Below, one piece after another: positions 8,271 through 16,571 of a DNA stretch of 64,000 nucleotides (positions within the stretch are counted from its first letter, which is position 1; every line of letters starts with the position of its first letter). Source of the DNA: Gemmatimonadota bacterium. GTDB lineage: Bacteria > Gemmatimonadota > Gemmatimonadetes > Gemmatimonadales > Gemmatimonadaceae. The stretch spans positions 1 to 64,000 of the forward strand of contig DAHUXM010000003.1 in NCBI GenBank assembly GCA_027307165.1, read 5' to 3'. A model generated the notes under the pieces. The model was not told the origin of the DNA and did no database searches. It worked only from the letters and a program-made list of their open reading frames with translations. The position numbers were made by a program, and so were the translations under genes.

Positions 8271-8466
8271 TGTGTTGCTCCTCTAGGCTTGGGGCGCCGA
8301 TGGTCGACGCCGCTCTCTCTGATTATGTGTCAGTTTCGAGCGGAGAAACGTTGCCTGCCGCTACCATCGGCCAGCGCACGGATAACCAGCAAGGCGAGCT
8401 TGCGCCGTGCGCCCTGGATGGTAAACTCTCCCTAGCTTCTTCCATTCAATCAACCGGGGGGATTCA

Positions 8467-9096
8467 ATGTCCACTGTCGGGGATTCGCTGGACGCTCAGG
8501 GGCCAACTGGGCTTGTCGCGCGTGTGAAGGGCATCATCATGCAGCCGAAGTCGGAGTGGCGTGTGATAGACGGTGAGTCAACCACCGTGAGTCAACTGTA
8601 CACAGGCTACATCATCCCGCTGTCAGCCATTCCGCCGATTGCATCGGTGATCGGGCTGAGCATTTTCGGAGTCAGTCTTCCGCTACTCGGTACGTATCGT
8701 GTTCCGCTAGGCTCGGCACTCACGAGCGCGATAACGCAATACGTACTCGGACTGGCCGGTATCTATGTACTCGCGCTCATCATCGACGCTCTCGCGCCGA
8801 CGTTCGCGGGGCAGAAGAATCAGATCCAGGCGTTGAAGGTTGCGGCGTACTCCAGCACGGCGAGCTGGCTTGCGGGAATCTTTGCGCTCATTCCAGGGCT
8901 GCGTATTTTCGGTCTGCTGGGTTTGTACGGCCTGTACCTGCTGTACACTGGTCTTCCGACGTTGATGAAGGCGCCGGCAGAGAAGGCGATGGGTTACACT
9001 GTGGTGGTAATAATCTGCGCGATCGTGATCTTCATTGTGATCGGCTCGATTGCCGGACGATTTGTATCGTATCCGGCGCTGGGCGGGTTGCAGTAG
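8467..9096 (+). CDS. Yip1-domain integral membrane protein
   Basis: The 209-aa protein has a short polar N-terminus (VKGIIMQPKSEWRVIDGE, the typical start of bacterial Yip1 proteins) and about five transmembrane helices between residues 45 and 200. Yip1-family proteins in bacteria are of unknown function. The ATG at 8467 has a G-rich ribosome-binding site about 5 nt upstream. It is a single-gene unit; the small membrane peptide diverges from it across about 196 nt. Confidence 0.8.
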   Translation: MSTVGDSLDAQGPTGLVARVKGIIMQPKSEWRVIDGESTTVSQLYTGYIIPLSAIPPIASVIGLSIFGVSLPLLGTYRVPLGSALTSAITQYVLGLAGIYVLALIIDALAPTFAGQKNQIQALKVAAYSSTASWLAGIFALIPGLRIFGLLGLYGLYLLYTGLPTLMKAPAEKAMGYTVVVIICAIVIFIVIGSIAGRFVSYPALGGLQ

Positions 9097-9101
9097 ATCG
9101 G

Positions 9102-9297
9102 AGTTCGATCGCGCGTGGAGGGGCCAGGCGCGGATATATCCGCGCCTTACGCAGGACCGCCAATTCGGCGCGTGGCTGAGCGTGGGGTGGGATACATCCA
9201 GTTCGATCGCGCGTGTAGGGGCCAGGCGCGGATACATCCGCGCCTTACGCAGGACCGCCAATTCGGCGCATGGCTGAGCGTCGAGTGGGATACAATC
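9102..9297. repeat. 98-bp tandem direct repeat, two copies
   Basis: Two head-to-tail copies (9102-9199 and 9200-9297) share the order GTTCGATCGCGCGT, a hairpin GCGCGGA-TAYA-TCCGCGC, then CTTACGCAGGACCGCC and CGCATGGCTGAGCG, with a handful of substitutions. The unit holds a hairpin and looks like a dispersed intergenic element of the GTAGGGGC-palindrome kind known from many environmental genomes. Copy 2 ends 11 nt before the TTG start of the DUF1080 gene, so it forms that gene's leader. Confidence 0.85.
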
Positions 9298-9307
9298 AGG
9301 GGGGACA

Positions 9308-10075
9308 TTGCGGATCAAGTGCTTTGCGATGATGCTTGCTTGCGTTGCGGGACCGCTCGCGGCGCAAACGACTGTGGCTCAGCCGAAGCCGGCTGACACG
9401 GAGGTGTGGGGTCCGGAGCCGCGGATCGTGACGCCGGGCGCGTCGGATGCGGCGGCGCCGTCGGATGCGATCGTGTTGTTCGACGGCAGGAATCTGGATC
9501 AGTGGATCAGCGCGCGCGACAGCTCGGCGGCCAGATGGGACGTCGCTACCGGGATCGTCACCGTGAACAAGCCGTCGGGTGACATACAGACCAAACGGAC
9601 CTTCAGCAACTATCAGCTGCACATCGAGTGGCGCATCCCTGTCGGAATAACAGGGACGGGCCAGGACCGGGGCAACAGCGGTGTCTTTCTGGCCATCACT
9701 CCCGTGGGCGGCTACGAGCTGCAGATCATGGACTCGTACAACAACAAGACGTACGTCAACGGACAGGCTGGAAGCATCTACAAGCAATACGCGCCATTGG
9801 TGAACGCGGCGCGGAAGCCCGGTGAATGGCAGACGTACGATGTCGTCTGGACGGCGCCGACGTTCAAGAGCGATGGCTCACTTGCGACTCCGGCTTATGT
9901 AACGGCGTTTCATAATGGCGTACTTGTGCAGAACCACGTCGCGCTCAAAGGTGTGACGAAGAATACGGGGTATCCGGAATACAGGCAGCACGGGCCTGCT
10001 CCGATTCTTCTGCAGGCGCATGGAGACAGGAGCGCTCCGATCAGCTTCAGGAATATCTGGGTGCGGGTGTTGTAG
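9308..10075 (+). CDS. Secreted DUF1080 (3-keto-disaccharide hydrolase-like) protein
   Basis: The 255-aa protein has a signal peptide (residues 1-20, ending in AAQT). A concanavalin-like DUF1080 domain follows from about residue 52 (SDAIVLFDGRNLDQW) to the end (SFRNIWVRVL), with the family blocks RGNSGVFL and YELQIMDSYNN. Members cleave or bind 3-keto-glucosides or related sugars in the periplasm. The start is a TTG with GGGGGA upstream; an ATG seven codons later would shorten the signal peptide. Its 3' end overlaps that of the convergent thrA gene by 29 nt. Confidence 0.88.
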   Translation: MRIKCFAMMLACVAGPLAAQTTVAQPKPADTEVWGPEPRIVTPGASDAAAPSDAIVLFDGRNLDQWISARDSSAARWDVATGIVTVNKPSGDIQTKRTFSNYQLHIEWRIPVGITGTGQDRGNSGVFLAITPVGGYELQIMDSYNNKTYVNGQAGSIYKQYAPLVNAARKPGEWQTYDVVWTAPTFKSDGSLATPAYVTAFHNGVLVQNHVALKGVTKNTGYPEYRQHGPAPILLQAHGDRSAPISFRNIWVRVL

Positions 10076-12707
10076 AGCGCGACGCCACCGGTGTCACGCT
10101 TTGCGAGTGTGCTCGCGTGACGCGCGAAGCACCGCGTTCAGTAGCGAGCCGGAGAATGTCGTTGAGCACGCCGGCAGCGGTGACAGCGGGCCCCGCACCT
10201 GGCCCTGTAATCACGAGTGGCTGCCGTTTGTAACGCGTGGTTGTGAATGCGAATTGATTGTCGGTGCCGCTCAGCGCGCCAAGGGGATCCGTTACCGACA
10301 CGGCGACGAGTCCAACGGCGATCGCCGACGGCGTGACGCGGGCGCGATAGCGAAGAACCGTGCTGGCTGCGCTCGCTTCGTTCACCCGCGCGCTCCAGTG
10401 GTCGTTCAGCTCTTCGATACGATCGAGAAAGTCTTCGCGTGAGATGTCGCGCAACCGATCGGGGACGAGCGACTCGACTGCGACGTCGTCCAGATCACCC
10501 TCGAATCCAATCAGTCGCGCGAGTATGAGAGCCTTGCGCGCAACGTCGATGCCGGAGAGGTCGACTCGCGGGTCGGGCTCGGTGTAACCGGCCGCTATTG
10601 CGCTCCGCAGGGCCGCTGAAAAGGTGCGACCGCTGCCGAGCTCGCCGAAGAGGTAGCCGAGTGTTCCGGAAGGACAGCCCTCGATACAGAGAACGTGGTC
10701 GCCCGCCTCGACGAGTTTTCGCAATGTGTCGATCACCGGGAGGCCGGCTCCGACAGTTGCTTCGTAGAGGATGTGACGGCCGTGCGCCTCCGCGGTCTTC
10801 TCCAATTGCACAGCGGTGTCGCGCGTAGCGAGCGGAATCTTGTTGGCAAGCACGAGATCCCATCCTCGGGACAGCGCGAGATCGAGGATCGCGCTGGAGT
10901 CGGCGGCGGTCACGTCCACGAGGATCGGACGCGAGAGGGCGTGCGCAGACATTACCTCGATCGCCTGGACGGCATCGGCGAGCTGGCCACCGGAGACCGA
11001 TGCCAGCGGGATGCCGTTCGACTTGTGCAGCGAGAGTGCGGCCAACTCGGCACGCGACAATCCGCGCGAATCGAAGACGAAGCCCGACCGGTCGATCACG
11101 CCGCACACACGGAGCGGTGCGATGGCGGTCGTACCCGGCTCGGTGATCTGATCGAGCAATTCGCGGCCGATTGCACCGGCGCCGAGCAAGACGACGTCGG
11201 CGTGAGCGGGCGCGCTGACGCGGCCGCCGCCGGTCTTGTGCAGTTGGAATCGGTCGTGGATTGCGCACTGAACTTCAGCAGCGCGTGTCGCGTCAACGAC
11301 GACGGAAAGCGAGCCACCCGATCCGCTACCTTGCGCAGCGGCAACGACGTTGATCCCCGCGTCCGCGAGCGCGCTGAATACGCGTGCTGCGACGCCGGGC
11401 TCGTGTGCAAGTGCGCACCCAACGATGCCGATGGTGGCGACTCCGACACGTGCGTCGATGTGCTCGATCTCTCCACTCGCGAGCTCCGACGCGAGAGCGT
11501 GCCGCAACGCGGCAACGGCTGCACCTGCGCGAGAGCTGGCGACCGTGAACGCCACCGCATAATCGGTAGCTGCCTGGGATATGAGCGCTGCCCCGAGTCC
11601 GGCGTCGTGCAGCGCAGTGAACGCGCGGGTCGCGATGCCCGGAAGCGCGAAGAGGCCCTGACCGCTGATGCTCACAAGCGCCTGGTCCATCGTCGCCGCA
11701 ATCGCCTGCACGGGAGATGGCGAGCTGTGGCGGCGACTCGATATCTCGGTTCCAGTCGCTAGTCCATTGCTGAACGGGCGCACCTGTACGCGAGTGCGCT
11801 CCGTGAGAGGAGCGAGCGTACGAGGATGAAGGATCTTGACGCCGTAGTGCGCCAATTCCGCCGCTTCGCGGAAGGTCAGATGCGGTATGACGCGCGCTGT
11901 CGCAACGACGCGCGGATCCGCGCTCAACAGGCCATCGACGTCCTTCCAGAGAATGACGTGCGCGGCATCCAGCGCCCGTGCGAGCACCGTCGCAGCGAGA
12001 TCGGAGCCGCCGCGGCCGAGTGTGACCGTAGCTCCGTCATGCCCGCGACCGATGAAACCCGGGACTACGGGAATGGCTCCCGAAGAGAGCAGCGGTCCGA
12101 GCGTCGCGCGAGTCGCAGCGGTCGTGCGGCCGAGGTCCGGCGCGGCGTGACCGAACCGGCCGTCGGTCTCGATCACTTCTGTCGCATCGACGAAGACGGC
12201 GGGGAGCCCCACGCTGCGCATTGTCGCCGCGAGGATGCGGGCGGCAAGACGCTCACCGCGCGCAACGATGAGATCCGATTCGCGCGGCCCCGCATCACCG
12301 ACGATCCGCGCGGCAGCTGCCAGTATTTCCAGCTCATGGAACGCCTGATACACAAACGCCCGTAACTCGTCTGCGGCTGCTCCCGCGAGGAGCCCGTCGA
12401 CGACTTCGAGGTGACGCGCGCGCAGCCGCTCGATCTCCACCGCAATCTGCGCCGGCGCATTTCTGGATGCGGTACGCGCGATGCCCAGAAGTGCGTCGGT
12501 GACACCCGCGAAGGCAGATGCTACGACAACCGCGGAATGTGCGTCGGATGGGGACGCGGATGCATCTTGTGGTACTGGCGTGATGAGAGAAATCGATGTG
12601 CGGATCGCATCGGCGTTGGCGAGGGCCGCGCCGCCAAATTTGTGGATTGTAAGAGCGCTGTTACAATTGAACGGGCCGGCTCGTGTGTGACCTGTCGCGT
12701 CGATCAT
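10047..12707 (-). CDS. thrA: Bifunctional aspartokinase / homoserine dehydrogenase
   Basis: The 886-aa fusion has an aspartokinase domain from about residue 18 (KFGGAALANADAIR) to 320 and regulatory ACT repeats around 340-490 (ALPGIATRAFTALHDAG). The homoserine dehydrogenase domain runs from about 505 (VVLLGAGAIGREL) to the end. It phosphorylates aspartate and reduces aspartate semialdehyde to homoserine, feeding the methionine and threonine branches. It is about 65 residues longer than E. coli ThrA. The ATG at 12707 overlaps the metB stop by 4 nt, so the two are translationally coupled. Since it sits with metX and metB, it may be the methionine-regulated isoform (MetL-like role). Confidence 0.93.
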   Translation of the reverse strand: MIDATGHTRAGPFNCNSALTIHKFGGAALANADAIRTSISLITPVPQDASASPSDAHSAVVVASAFAGVTDALLGIARTASRNAPAQIAVEIERLRARHLEVVDGLLAGAAADELRAFVYQAFHELEILAAAARIVGDAGPRESDLIVARGERLAARILAATMRSVGLPAVFVDATEVIETDGRFGHAAPDLGRTTAATRATLGPLLSSGAIPVVPGFIGRGHDGATVTLGRGGSDLAATVLARALDAAHVILWKDVDGLLSADPRVVATARVIPHLTFREAAELAHYGVKILHPRTLAPLTERTRVQVRPFSNGLATGTEISSRRHSSPSPVQAIAATMDQALVSISGQGLFALPGIATRAFTALHDAGLGAALISQAATDYAVAFTVASSRAGAAVAALRHALASELASGEIEHIDARVGVATIGIVGCALAHEPGVAARVFSALADAGINVVAAAQGSGSGGSLSVVVDATRAAEVQCAIHDRFQLHKTGGGRVSAPAHADVVLLGAGAIGRELLDQITEPGTTAIAPLRVCGVIDRSGFVFDSRGLSRAELAALSLHKSNGIPLASVSGGQLADAVQAIEVMSAHALSRPILVDVTAADSSAILDLALSRGWDLVLANKIPLATRDTAVQLEKTAEAHGRHILYEATVGAGLPVIDTLRKLVEAGDHVLCIEGCPSGTLGYLFGELGSGRTFSAALRSAIAAGYTEPDPRVDLSGIDVARKALILARLIGFEGDLDDVAVESLVPDRLRDISREDFLDRIEELNDHWSARVNEASAASTVLRYRARVTPSAIAVGLVAVSVTDPLGALSGTDNQFAFTTTRYKRQPLVITGPGAGPAVTAAGVLNDILRLATERGASRVTRAHSQSVTPVASRSTTPAPRYS

Positions 12708-13936
12708 GCGAGGGTTGCCGCGAGCGAGCGCGATGCTGCCGTGTCACGATGTTCCGTCCGGGAGGCGGCCACGCGATCGAGTGCGCGTCTAATGTCCTGA
12801 ACGAGATCGGCTGCGAGCTCGATTCCGACTGACAGCCGCAGCAGCGAGTCGCTGATGCCGGCGACCGCACGTGCATCCGCGTCCATCGAGGCGTGGGTCA
12901 TCGTCGCCGGATGCGCGATGAGGCTTTCGACACCGCCGAGCGACTCGGCCAGAGTAAAGCATTGGAGTTCCGAGGTGAAGATCTCGACCGCATCGATTCC
13001 GCCGCGCAGCTCGAAGCTGACCATTGCACCGAAGCCGGACTGCTGGCAACGCGCGACATCGTGGCCGAGATGCGTGGCAAGGCCGGGATAGTAGACGTTG
13101 GCAACGGCTTCGTGACCGCACAGTGCGTCGACCACCGCGCTTGCGTTGGCGAGGTGCAACGCGAGGCGGGCGTACAGCGTGCGAATACCACGCAGCGTGA
13201 GGAAGCTGTCGAATGGTGCACCGGTGAGACCGAGACAGTTCGCCCACCAGGCGAGCTCCTGTCCCAGTGCGGCGTCACGCGCGATCACCGCGCCGCCCAC
13301 GACGTCGCTGTGGCCGTTGAGATACTTGGTAGTGCTGTGCAGGGCGATGTCCGCACCGAGTGCGAGCGGCTGCTGGAGCGCCGGTGAGAGGAAGGTATTG
13401 TCCACCACGACGAGGGCATTGACAGCGTGCCCCGCGGCGGCGATCCGGCGAATGTCCGTGATGCGAAGCAGTGGATTGCTGGGTGTCTCGATCCAGAGGA
13501 TTTTGGGCCTTCTGCTCGCGATTTCCGCTTCCGCAGTGGTACCGGTGAGGTCTACCAGCGCGAGATCGAAGTTGCCGCGGGCGCTGAGCGATCGCAGCAA
13601 CCGTTGTGTGCCGCCGTAACAATCGTGCGCGGCGACGACGAGATCACCCGGACGCAGCAGCTGAAGCACGAGCGTCACCGCCGCCATGCCAGTGTTCGTC
13701 ACGACCGCCGACGCACCGTGTTCCAGCTCCGCGAGCGCGTCCGCAAGGTGACTGCGCGTCGGATTGCCGCTTCGGGTGTAATCGTACTGGCCCGGTGACC
13801 CGAATCCGTTGAACGCGAACGTCGAGGAGAGATGAATCGGCGGGACCACCGCGCCATATTCGCGATCGGTCGCGATCCCAGCACGCACGGCGCGCGTTGC
13901 TGCCCCGTGCGACGTTGTGATGTTGGAGCTCGTCAT
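12704..13936 (-). CDS. metB: Cystathionine gamma-synthase / O-acyl-homoserine sulfhydrylase
   Basis: The 410-aa PLP enzyme belongs to the Cys/Met-metabolism family: YDYTRSGNPTR near residue 51, the SxxTKYLNGHSDVVGG block around 205 with the PLP Lys, and the C-terminal SLGGVESLIAHPATMTH motif. It condenses acylated homoserine with cysteine or sulfide. It lies between metX and thrA with 4-nt overlaps on both sides, so one mRNA makes homoserine, activates it and adds sulfur. MetB and MetZ/MetY cannot be told apart by eye alone. Confidence 0.92.
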   Translation of the reverse strand: MTSSNITTSHGAATRAVRAGIATDREYGAVVPPIHLSSTFAFNGFGSPGQYDYTRSGNPTRSHLADALAELEHGASAVVTNTGMAAVTLVLQLLRPGDLVVAAHDCYGGTQRLLRSLSARGNFDLALVDLTGTTAEAEIASRRPKILWIETPSNPLLRITDIRRIAAAGHAVNALVVVDNTFLSPALQQPLALGADIALHSTTKYLNGHSDVVGGAVIARDAALGQELAWWANCLGLTGAPFDSFLTLRGIRTLYARLALHLANASAVVDALCGHEAVANVYYPGLATHLGHDVARCQQSGFGAMVSFELRGGIDAVEIFTSELQCFTLAESLGGVESLIAHPATMTHASMDADARAVAGISDSLLRLSVGIELAADLVQDIRRALDRVAASRTEHRDTAASRSLAATLA

Positions 13937-14946
13937 GACACGACCTCGGCGTGCAGTGAGTTGTGGAGGATCGGGCCGATCAGATCCGGCTCCGCGAGAA
14001 ATGCGTCGTGCCCCGTTGCGGCCTGCAATCGGATGAGACGATTGGGGCCGGCGAGTCTGGCAGCCAGCTGGCGCATCTGCTCGCCTGGTACGATCGTATC
14101 GCCGTCAATGCTCACGAGTACTGCTGGAGTACGGATTCGCTCAGGAGCGACGCGGTGAAGGTCGGCGGAAAGCGAGAGAGCCAGAAAGCGACTCGCGCTC
14201 CAGCGGCGCGCGAATTTCTCGCCGTTGTGCAGGAGATAATTCTCTATCGGAAAGGTTGCGCCTGTGTCGGTCGTGGTCTCGGGCGCGGATGCAAAGCGCT
14301 GGGCGAACTCGTGCGCCGAGCGATATGTCGTCATCGCAAGAGCGCGCGCGAGTACGAGTGCATCGTGGGCGCGGTCAGTCTCGATGCCGAGCGTGACGAT
14401 GCGTCGTTGTATGGTACGGAGGGCGGTGCTCATTGGATGAGTCTCGTGCGGGGCGCTTATCACGATCAGTCGCGCGACGCGATCCGGATATCGCTCCGCG
14501 AATGCGAGCGCCGCCATGCCGCCGTACGACGCGCCGACGATCGCGTGTACCCGTGTGATGCGGAGCGTGTCGAGCACGCGCGCGAGCGCATCGGCCTGGT
14601 CGTGGGTGGACACGAGGGTCTCCGGCTGTCCGTCTTTGGTGCTGCCGCCATCGATGTAATCCAGGCTGAGGACGCGATACACTTTCGTGTCGATCGCGCG
14701 TCCTGCGCCAACGACGTCCTGCCACCAACCGTCCGCCGCATCGCCAACCGTCGATGTGACGTGGCGGCTGGCGGAGATTCCGCCGAGTGTGACGACCAGC
14801 GGCGCAGCGGGGGGGCCAGTTACTTCGTACGGCGGTAACGGCGCGGACAATGGAACTGTAGTGGGGAATGCAGCTGGGAATGCTTCGGGGAACCTGTTGG
14901 CTCCGCGTGCAGCCCGGCTCGGCGTCGGTGTCTCGGGTTGTGTCAT
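13933..14946 (-). CDS. metX: Homoserine O-acyltransferase (MetX family)
   Basis: The 337-aa alpha/beta-hydrolase-fold enzyme has the nucleophile elbow GASYGGMAALAFAER near residue 145, SLDYIDGG near the oxyanion region, and the C-terminal catalytic Asp (SIDGDTIVPGEQM) and His (ATGHDAFLAE). It acylates homoserine with acetyl- or succinyl-CoA for methionine synthesis. At 337 aa it is shorter than the usual 370-380 aa. The metX-metB-thrA gene order is the same as in xanthomonads, whose MetX uses succinyl-CoA, so the acyl donor is open. A CAGGA ribosome-binding site lies upstream of the ATG. Confidence 0.92.
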   Translation of the reverse strand: MTQPETPTPSRAARGANRFPEAFPAAFPTTVPLSAPLPPYEVTGPPAAPLVVTLGGISASRHVTSTVGDAADGWWQDVVGAGRAIDTKVYRVLSLDYIDGGSTKDGQPETLVSTHDQADALARVLDTLRITRVHAIVGASYGGMAALAFAERYPDRVARLIVISAPHETHPMSTALRTIQRRIVTLGIETDRAHDALVLARALAMTTYRSAHEFAQRFASAPETTTDTGATFPIENYLLHNGEKFARRWSASRFLALSLSADLHRVAPERIRTPAVLVSIDGDTIVPGEQMRQLAARLAGPNRLIRLQAATGHDAFLAEPDLIGPILHNSLHAEVVS

Positions 14947-15123
14947 CTATCGCGATCCTGTTTGTTGGCGGGCCGCGGCTTGCGATTCTCTCGCATGTGG
15001 CTCGTCCGGTGTGTTCTCGGAGTCACAGCCGTCGTTGGCCGCGCGTAAACAGGGCGCACGCGGTCACGGAAGGCAGCGCGCAGATGAGACTACGCGACGC
15101 TCTCCATGACTCGCAAACGAAAA

Positions 15124-15149
15124 TGCCCGGACGGTAGAGCCGCCGGGCA
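15124..15149 (-). terminator. Terminator in the metX leader region
   Basis: TGCCCGG / CCGGGCA with an inner CGG/CCG extension forms a strong hairpin. On the minus strand it is followed by TTTTCGTTT. It lies about 180 nt upstream of the metX start and is oriented with the metX operon, so it either ends a short upstream transcript or acts as a leader attenuator. Confidence 0.72.
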
Positions 15150-15171
15150 GATTGCGTTTTAGCACATTGTT

Positions 15172-15340
15172 TTACGTGGCGGCAATAGGCAGCAAATGAC
15201 CACGAAGCTTCGATTGTGACCGGAACATATAACGCCGATTGCCGGCAGTCAACACCCGGGGGGTCACGACGGGTCGATCCAGAGCACGTACCGCGGTGAG
15301 TCGATAGGGGATGTGGTTGCGGGTGTTGCCTTCATGCGTC
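15172..15340 (-). other. Possible structured leader or small transcript upstream of metX
   Basis: Between the divergent metX operon and the kinase gene, the sequence carries CAACACCC (15250-15257) and GGGTGTTG (15321-15328), an 8-bp pair spanning 63 nt. It also holds the inner hairpin GCCG-gcaat-CGGC and the palindrome CGAAGCTTCG. Read on the minus strand, a terminator follows. A 60-codon frame (15172-15354, minus) also crosses the region but has no ribosome-binding site or recognisable content. No known SAM riboswitch consensus matches. Confidence 0.35.
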
Positions 15341-15380
15341 ATTGACCAATGCACGCAATGCCGCCGCCAAATGTAGCGAA

Positions 15381-16571
15381 ATGACCACGTCCGTAGATTA
15401 CGAAGGCAGTTACCGCGAAGTTCAACCCAGCCAGGCGCAGAAGCTGGATGCCGTGAGCCGGCTGGCGAGCAAGGTCGCCCACGACCTCAACAACATTCTC
15501 ACCGTCATCCATGGCTGCTCGGATTTCCTCACGACAAGCATGGCCGACGATGACCCGCGTCGCGCCGATGCGGTGATGATCAGGGATGCGTCGTTGCGTG
15601 CGGCAGCGCTCACGAGCAGGCTGGTCGCGTTCACGACGAATCAGGAGCTCGAGGCATCAGTCGTCGATCTCAATGCGTGCATCATCGCGCTGCAACCAAC
15701 GCTCGTTCGTGAAGTCGGTGACGGCGTCGTTCTCGCGATCGATCTTGCCAGCGATCTCGGCAGCGTCTCGGTCGATTACGGGCGGCTTGAAAGCGCGATA
15801 CTGAGCATGGCCGCGAATGCAACGGACGCAATGCCGAGCGGCGGCGAGCTGAGAATCAGCACGCGCAACTACATGGTGGGTGAGGCTGACATCCGACAAC
15901 ATCCCGAGGCAACGCCCGGGCCCCACGTTCGACTGTCGATCGCCGATAACGGACGCGGAATGGATAATGCGACACTTGCACGCGTGTTCGAACCTTTCTT
16001 CACGACAAAGAAACCTCCCGGCGCTGGGATTGCGCTCGCCACCGTGTACGGAATGATCCGGCAATCGTCGGGCTACGTATCCGTGGCTACGACGCCGGGG
16101 GCGGGCACCTGCTTCGATATCCTGCTCCCGATGGTCGAAGCGGCACCGGATGAGGATCGGGGATTGACGGACGGAGTGCAGACGGCGCACGGGAAGGAAG
16201 TCATCCTCGTCGTCGAGGACGACGCGGGTGTACTTTCGCTCGCATCACGCATGCTCATCAGCGAAGGCTATGCAGTTATCGAGGCTGCGAACGGTGCGGA
16301 AGCACTGAATACGGTCCGTGCATGGGCAGGGAACGTGGATCTCGTCATCACCGACGCCATGATGCCCGTGATGAATGGCGGCGAGCTCGCAGACGCACTT
16401 GCGCGCGAATATCCGCACGTACGGGTGCTTTTCATGTCGCTCTATACCGGTGACGACATCGTCCGACGTGGGCCGGACGCCCGCCGCGCGTTCATGCCGA
16501 AGCCGTTTACGGCAGCGGATCTGACGCGGAAGGTGCGGGAAGTCCTCGATACCAGCGAAGGGCGTTCGTGA
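15381..16571 (+). CDS. Soluble hybrid histidine kinase (HisKA-HATPase-receiver)
   Basis: The protein of about 396 aa has no membrane segment or sensor domain. It starts almost at once with the dimerisation/phosphoacceptor helix LASKVAHDLNN (His about 34). The ATPase domain follows (DNGRGM, EPFFTTK and a Gly-rich lid), and then a C-terminal receiver from about residue 280 (VILVVEDDAG, acceptor Asp in LVITDAMMP, conserved KPF). It likely relays phosphate within the three-gene operon that follows. I use the ATG at 15381; a TTG at 15342 would add 13 residues with no support. The stop overlaps the next gene's GTG start. Confidence 0.9.
   Translation: MTTSVDYEGSYREVQPSQAQKLDAVSRLASKVAHDLNNILTVIHGCSDFLTTSMADDDPRRADAVMIRDASLRAAALTSRLVAFTTNQELEASVVDLNACIIALQPTLVREVGDGVVLAIDLASDLGSVSVDYGRLESAILSMAANATDAMPSGGELRISTRNYMVGEADIRQHPEATPGPHVRLSIADNGRGMDNATLARVFEPFFTTKKPPGAGIALATVYGMIRQSSGYVSVATTPGAGTCFDILLPMVEAAPDEDRGLTDGVQTAHGKEVILVVEDDAGVLSLASRMLISEGYAVIEAANGAEALNTVRAWAGNVDLVITDAMMPVMNGGELADALAREYPHVRVLFMSLYTGDDIVRRGPDARRAFMPKPFTAADLTRKVREVLDTSEGRS

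Noticed and set aside
10695-11762. Long plus-strand frame of about 355 codons inside thrA
   Set aside because: It is the antisense shadow of a well-recognised aspartokinase/homoserine dehydrogenase and has no domain of its own.
14947-15120. SAM riboswitch directly upstream of metX
   Set aside because: None of the SAM-I, SAM-II or SAM-IV core sequences that I know could be found.
15172-15354. 60-aa minus-strand protein upstream of metX
   Set aside because: No ribosome-binding site and ordinary third-position composition; the same DNA is better explained as a structured leader, though a small transcript is not excluded.
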